A stretch of 64,000 bases of DNA, from NCBI RefSeq assembly GCF_030817215.1, contig NZ_JAUSZA010000001.1, forward strand, positions 1,710,501 through 1,774,500, given 5' to 3'. Position 1 is the stretch's first letter. Each line of letters opens with the position of its first letter. Position numbers and translations under genes: made by a program. This document shows, piece by piece, positions 60,493 to 64,000 of the stretch. Under the pieces are notes generated by a model. It was not told where the DNA came from. It saw nothing but the letters and a program-made list of their open reading frames with translations, and did no database searches. Source of the DNA: Paenibacillus sp. V4I3 (GTDB lineage: Bacteria; Bacillota; Bacilli; Paenibacillales; NBRC-103111).

Positions 60493-61429
60493 AATTCCTT
60501 TTTGTTCCATTTGTATCCTGTGCAGATTTAGAAAAATAGAGCTTGAAGCTTAAATCTTGATTGTAGTTGCCAAAGCCGGACCCGAATAAGGTGACGCCTC
60601 CAATATGCTCGGCATCCTCTAAAATGGCAACTCGGAAGGACCAGTGAGGATTACGAATGTCGATTTGGTCAATCGTGACGTCGGATAGCTTCAGGCCGTC
60701 CATGAACGTTCCTTCTTTTTTGATAAAGATCCGCTTTAGTAGACCAAATTGATTCACGTCTTCAAACCACCATGCAGGATTAAGTCTACCCTTGCCGCCA
60801 AAGTCACCTGGGCTAGTCCACATTCCTAGCTTAAGTCCATTGAAGAAGAACGTAATATCAGAAGGCCAGTCGCTGTTTGTTAAAGGGGCTTCAGAAGATA
60901 TCTCCATCGATATTTCCAATTCCTCTGGTTCCTCGCTGTTCATTAAGAAATTTGGAATCTTATACTCGATATATCCCTGTGCGAACCAAAGAATCTTAGC
61001 GTTCAATCGTTCCGGATCAAGGAAATAACGGGGATCATCGAAAATACCGATGACTTTAGATACCGTACAAATACCGCAAGTTGGAATGATGTTTAAATCC
61101 GTATAGTGGCCGACAGATACATCGGTTCTTCTTGAATAACGAGGGGTGACATTGCGCTGCGGAAAAGCAATCTCAAGATGATCCATGTGAAGTGAGCACA
61201 TCTTCTGGGCTGCGCCGCCTTTGCCGGGCATCATTTCGGAGCGGATCACATCGGCTTTCTCTAACTTTTTGACATGCATCGTCATAATTGCGCTGCTAAG
61301 ACCAAGGGCCTCCGCCAATTCACGGATATTCATGGGCTTTTGGGAGAGCAAGTGGACGATTTGAATGCGAACGTTACTTGAAAGTGCTTCAAATAGAGGT
61401 AAATTATCTTCCGATAAATCAATTCTCAA
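60491..61429 (-). CDS. ArsR-like winged-helix regulator with a large C-terminal domain
   Basis: 312 residues. Residues about 8-80 form an ArsR/IclR-like winged helix (L-F-E-A-L-S-S-N-V-R-I-Q-I-V-H-L-L-S, then I-R-E-L-A-E-A-L-G-L-S-S-A-I-M-T-M-H-V-K-K-L). It belongs to the COG4189 group of predicted regulators. The C-terminal about 200 residues are rich in aromatic and charged residues (W-F-A-Q-G-Y-I-E-Y, W-T-S-P-G-D-F-G-G-K) and contain C-G-I-C near residue 120. It probably binds a sugar. The gene is divergent from the GH43 gene; an AT-rich motif near its start is repeated at GH43 and at the binding-protein gene. Confidence 0.82.
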   Translation of the reverse strand: MRIDLSEDNLPLFEALSSNVRIQIVHLLSQKPMNIRELAEALGLSSAIMTMHVKKLEKADVIRSEMMPGKGGAAQKMCSLHMDHLEIAFPQRNVTPRYSRRTDVSVGHYTDLNIIPTCGICTVSKVIGIFDDPRYFLDPERLNAKILWFAQGYIEYKIPNFLMNSEEPEELEISMEISSEAPLTNSDWPSDITFFFNGLKLGMWTSPGDFGGKGRLNPAWWFEDVNQFGLLKRIFIKKEGTFMDGLKLSDVTIDQIDIRNPHWSFRVAILEDAEHIGGVTLFGSGFGNYNQDLSFKLYFSKSAQDTNGTKRN

Positions 61430-61453
61430 ACAAATTCCCCCGTATAATAAAAG

Positions 61454-61468
61454 ATTAATATTTATGTG
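61454..61468. promoter_or_regulatory. AT-rich motif upstream of the ArsR-like gene
   Basis: ATTAATATTTATGTG, 25 bases before the regulator start. It matches ATTAATATAAATGTG at 61556-61570 at 12 of 15 positions. Candidate autoregulatory operator. Confidence 0.45.
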
Positions 61469-61555
61469 AATGACATCCTTATATAGTAATATACATTTTT
61501 CTTAAATCTTTAACAACTTCGAAAAGTTTAACAAGATGAATCATGAAAACTAAAT

Positions 61556-61570
61556 ATTAATATAAATGTG
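61556..61570. promoter_or_regulatory. AT-rich motif upstream of the GH43 gene
   Basis: ATTAATATAAATGTG, 18 bases before the -35 box of the promoter at 61588-61617. Related copies at 61454-61468 and 62747-62759. Confidence 0.45.
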
Positions 61571-61587
61571 TATTATTAATAAATATA

Positions 61588-61617
61588 TTGACAACTCGAG
61601 GGGATAGGCATTACTAT
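61588..61617 (+). promoter_or_regulatory. SigA-type promoter of the GH43 gene
   Basis: TTGACA at 61588-61593, 18-base spacer, TACTAT at 61612-61617. The start codon follows about 60 bases later, so the in-frame start at 61588 is not used. Confidence 0.7.
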
Positions 61618-61677
61618 TTACTCAAATATGGAGTTGTTCATATTTGTGAAATCATTAAAATGATAGGGGTTTTGAAC

Positions 61678-62667
61678 ATGTTGAGTAACGAGAAGGCAAT
61701 AGAACAGGAATATTCGAATCCCATTATCCCACAGCGCGCAGATCCTTGGGTGTATAAGCATACCGATGGATATTATTACTTTACCGCTTCTGTACCGGAA
61801 TATGATCGAATCGAAGTAAGAAGAGCAGTTACGATTCAGGGGCTCGGTTCCGCTGAACCGGTGGTCGTATGGAACAAATATGCGGAAGGCCCGATGAGCG
61901 CTAATATTTGGGCACCGGAAATCCATTATTTGAATAACAAATGGTACATCTATTTCGCGGCTGCTCGCACTACCGATACGGTGGAGGGATTGTTTGATCA
62001 CCGAATGTTTGTTCTGGAGAATGAATCACCGAATCCATTGGAAGGACAATGGGTTGAGAAAGGTCAGATCAAACCGAATTGGGAGTCATTCTCGCTCGAT
62101 GCAACTACCTTTCAACATGAAGGTAATCTCTATTTAGTATGGGCGCAGAAGGATTTGAACATAATAGGAAACTCCAATCTGTATATTGCGCTGATGAGCG
62201 ATCCATGGACAATTAGCGGTCAACAGGTCATGATTGCACAGCCGGACTATGAGTGGGAAAAAATTGGTTATTTGGTCAATGAAGGTCCAGCCGTATTGAA
62301 ACGCAATGGGAAAATTTACATTACCTACTCTGCTAGTGCTACAGACTATAATTACTGTATGGGATTATTGACGGCAGATGAGTCGAGTGATCTGTTGAAC
62401 CCGGATTCATGGAATAAGACACCTTACCCCGTATTTCAAACTAATGAGACTACTGGTCAATATGGACCTGGTCACAATAGCTTTACGGTTTGTCCAGAAG
62501 GTAAGGATGTGATCGTGTACCATTCCCGCAATTACAAATTTATTGAGGGTGACCCTCTATATGATCCAAATCGCCATACAAGAGCACAAATATTTGGTTG
62601 GCACGGTGACGGGACACCTGATTTTGGCATTCCGGTTGCAGATGCTCTAACTCAGAAATATAAATGA
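61678..62667 (+). CDS. Glycoside hydrolase family 43 (arabinofuranosidase/xylosidase type)
   Basis: About 329 residues from the ATG at 61678 (AGGGG 8 bases upstream). No signal peptide, so cytoplasmic. The five-bladed propeller shows the GH43 residues: catalytic base in Q-R-A-D-P-W-V (about 20), the pKa-modulating Asp in S-L-D-A-T-T-F (about 140), and the acid Glu in V-N-E-G-P-A-V-L-K (about 202). The segment G-Q-Y-G-P-G-H-N-S-F closes the active site. It acts on arabinose- or xylose-containing oligosaccharides brought in by the transporter whose binding protein follows. Divergent from the ArsR-like regulator. Confidence 0.92.
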   Translation: MLSNEKAIEQEYSNPIIPQRADPWVYKHTDGYYYFTASVPEYDRIEVRRAVTIQGLGSAEPVVVWNKYAEGPMSANIWAPEIHYLNNKWYIYFAAARTTDTVEGLFDHRMFVLENESPNPLEGQWVEKGQIKPNWESFSLDATTFQHEGNLYLVWAQKDLNIIGNSNLYIALMSDPWTISGQQVMIAQPDYEWEKIGYLVNEGPAVLKRNGKIYITYSASATDYNYCMGLLTADESSDLLNPDSWNKTPYPVFQTNETTGQYGPGHNSFTVCPEGKDVIVYHSRNYKFIEGDPLYDPNRHTRAQIFGWHGDGTPDFGIPVADALTQKYK

Positions 62668-62695
62668 ACTCGAAAAATTGCAAAATAACATAGTG

Positions 62696-62724
62696 TTGAC
62701 AGTGAAAGCGCTTTGATTTATTAT
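62696..62724 (+). promoter_or_regulatory. Promoter with a cre-like site before the sugar-binding protein gene
   Basis: TTGACA (62696-62701), 17-base spacer, TATTAT (62719-62724). The spacer contains TGAAAGCGCTTTGA (62703-62716), one base from a perfect cre palindrome, so CcpA binding would block the promoter when preferred sugars are present. Confidence 0.8.
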
Positions 62725-62746
62725 AAATTTAACATATATATTAATA

Positions 62747-62759
62747 ATTAATATAAACG
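62747..62759. promoter_or_regulatory. AT-rich motif in the leader of the sugar-binding protein gene
   Basis: ATTAATATAAACG matches the first 13 bases of the motif at 61556-61570 except for one. It lies about 23 bases after the -10 box, where a bound regulator would hinder transcription. Confidence 0.4.
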
Positions 62760-62875
62760 CTTACGTTTGTAAGGCAATCGCTTTAAAGGTTTAACTTACA
62801 TTATTAATTGAATATATGTATGCGGTTCCATTTCATCGGATTTTTTATTATTTACTACAATTAGGAGGGGTTTAA

Positions 62876-64000
62876 ATGAAAAAGAGTCTAGTATCAGTAG
62901 CAGCGCTTTCCATGTCGTTAGTAATTGTACTTGCAGGTTGTGGTGGGAACAACGCGGGAAGCGGTAGTGGGGATACGGCGAAAAAAGAAGAAAGCAAAAG
63001 CACAGAGGCAGCAAAAACAGAAACAAAAGAACTAACATTTATGTTCCGCGGCGGCCCCGACGAGCAAAAGGCATACGAAAATACGATTAAGAAGTTCGAA
63101 ACGGAGCACCCGGGTGTTAAAGTTAAAATCATCACAACAACAGCTGACCAATATGCAACAAAAATTAAGGCAGCTATTACAGGTAAAAGCTTACCCGATG
63201 TATTCTACTTTGAACCAGGTGATTTGAGAGCTTATGTAAATGGCGGCGTTCTCCTGGATCTGACAGCTAACATTAAAGGTGATAAAAATGTTGATCTGAA
63301 CAACATCTGGAAATACGGCGTTGACTTTTATCGCTATGACGGTTCCACTGTTGGGAAAGGCAATATTTACGGTCTGCCAAAGGATGTTGGCCCATTTGCA
63401 CTCGGCTATAACAAAACAATGTTTGAAAAAGCTGGAGTACCACTTCCTGACAAAGATAAGCCTTATACGTGGGATGAATTTATTAAAGTCAACAAACAAC
63501 TGACCAAAGATAACAACGGTGACGGCAAGTTGGATCAGTTCGGTACTGGTTTCAATGTTAACTGGTCCTTGCAATCATTTGTATGGAGCAATGGTGCAGA
63601 TTGGCTAGATGCAACAAAAACAAAAGTTACGATTGATGAACCTAAATTTGCTGAAGCTTTGCAATATTTTGCTGATATGCAAAATAAGCATAAGATCACT
63701 CCATCGATTGAAGATGCGCAAACGTTAGATACTTACCAGCGTTGGATGAAGGGCGAAATGGGCTTCTTCCCGGTAGGACCTTGGGATCTAAGTACCTATG
63801 AAAAATTGCCGTTTGAATATGATCTGATTCCTTACCCAGCTGGATCTACAGGTAAATCTGCAACATGGTTAGGTTCCTTGGGAATTGGTGTTTCCAGCAA
63901 AACGAAACACCCTCAGGAGGCTACTGCTTTGGTAACTTACTTAACAGCTTCGCGTGAAGGACAGCAAGCCCTGGTAGATGCTAAAGTACAAATCCCGAAC
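62876..64000 (+). CDS. Sugar-binding lipoprotein of an ABC transporter (cut by window end)
   Basis: 375 codons remain open to the window end; AGGAGGGG lies before the ATG at 62876. Lipoprotein signal with lipobox L-A-G-C near residue 22, a Gly/Ser/Lys/Glu linker, then a family-1 solute-binding fold: [12 protein letters not shown] near 75, L-P-D-V-F-Y-F near 105, G-L-P-K-D-V-G-P near 165, and [13 protein letters not shown] near 210. It is of the maltose/xylooligosaccharide type. The GH43 gene upstream and the cre-containing promoter fit a pentose oligosaccharide transporter; the permease genes should follow beyond the window. Confidence 0.93.
   Translation, partial: MKKSLVSVAALSMSLVIVLAGCGGNNAGSGSGDTAKKEESKSTEAAKTETKELTFMFRGGPDEQKAYENTIKKFETEHPGVKVKIITTTADQYATKIKAAITGKSLPDVFYFEPGDLRAYVNGGVLLDLTANIKGDKNVDLNNIWKYGVDFYRYDGSTVGKGNIYGLPKDVGPFALGYNKTMFEKAGVPLPDKDKPYTWDEFIKVNKQLTKDNNGDGKLDQFGTGFNVNWSLQSFVWSNGADWLDATKTKVTIDEPKFAEALQYFADMQNKHKITPSIEDAQTLDTYQRWMKGEMGFFPVGPWDLSTYEKLPFEYDLIPYPAGSTGKSATWLGSLGIGVSSKTKHPQEATALVTYLTASREGQQALVDAKVQIPN

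Overview
The window looks like a chromosomal segment of a Paenibacillus-type member of the Bacillota. The grounds are strong AGGAGG-type ribosome binding sites with frequent GTG/TTG starts, U-tract intrinsic terminators, a secreted protein with three C-terminal SLH domains, two small secreted proteins with copper-amine-oxidase N-terminal-like domains, many AraC-type regulators, carbohydrate ABC transporters of the LplB/LplC type, and a GlnQHMP-GlnKL-like glutamine locus. No rRNA, tRNA, CRISPR array, prophage or intact insertion sequence was seen.

Layout. 0-6 kb: a tautomerase tail running in frame into a carboxymuconolactone decarboxylase-family gene; a secreted copper-amine-oxidase-like protein (minus strand); a TetR repressor divergent from an SDR / MDR-dehydrogenase / SMP-30-like operon, with matching palindromic operators between them. 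5.8-7.1 kb: a stretch of decayed genes. 7-17 kb: a 1680-residue SLH surface protein, then a hybrid double histidine kinase convergent with its likely partner, a receiver-SARP response regulator. Degraded copies of both halves of this two-component system lie on either side of the surface-protein gene. 17-21 kb: an MFS exporter behind a TetR repressor with two near-identical 18-bp operators, then an EamA transporter and a metallophosphoesterase. 21-31 kb: a GH123/DUF4091 protein, a DeoR regulator, a lipoprotein/LplB/LplC transporter and a membrane-bound AraC regulator, with a shared motif in front of the transporter and the regulator; then a serine-rich secreted protein. 31-46 kb: carbohydrate genes, including AraC plus GH35 beta-galactosidase plus phosphodiesterase, a CapA-like protein, an oxidoreductase operon (Gfo/Idh/MocA, DUF6807, 2-hydroxyacid dehydrogenase) with a XylR-type regulator, a second Gfo/Idh/MocA gene that is frameshifted, and two BchC-like dehydrogenases around an AraC gene. 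46-52 kb: a large secreted beta-propeller/Ig protein and a GntR regulator fused to a solute-binding-protein domain. 52-58 kb: a glutamine-type ABC transporter, a TSUP carrier and a GlnK/GlnL-like two-component system, all on one strand. 58-60 kb: an ABC-F protein behind a leader peptide and an attenuator-type terminator. 60-64 kb: an ArsR-like regulator divergent from a GH43 enzyme, then a sugar-binding lipoprotein cut by the window end, with a cre-like site in its promoter and a shared AT-rich motif at all three genes.

The common theme is acquisition and breakdown of plant- or host-derived glycans, with a local regulator beside nearly every catabolic or transport unit, plus xenobiotic and antibiotic response modules (two TetR units and the ABC-F unit). 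The most notable items are the ABC-F attenuator, the GntR/solute-binding fusion, the fossil copies of the two-component system, the in-frame tautomerase/decarboxylase junction and several repeated operator-like motifs that link regulators to their probable targets.
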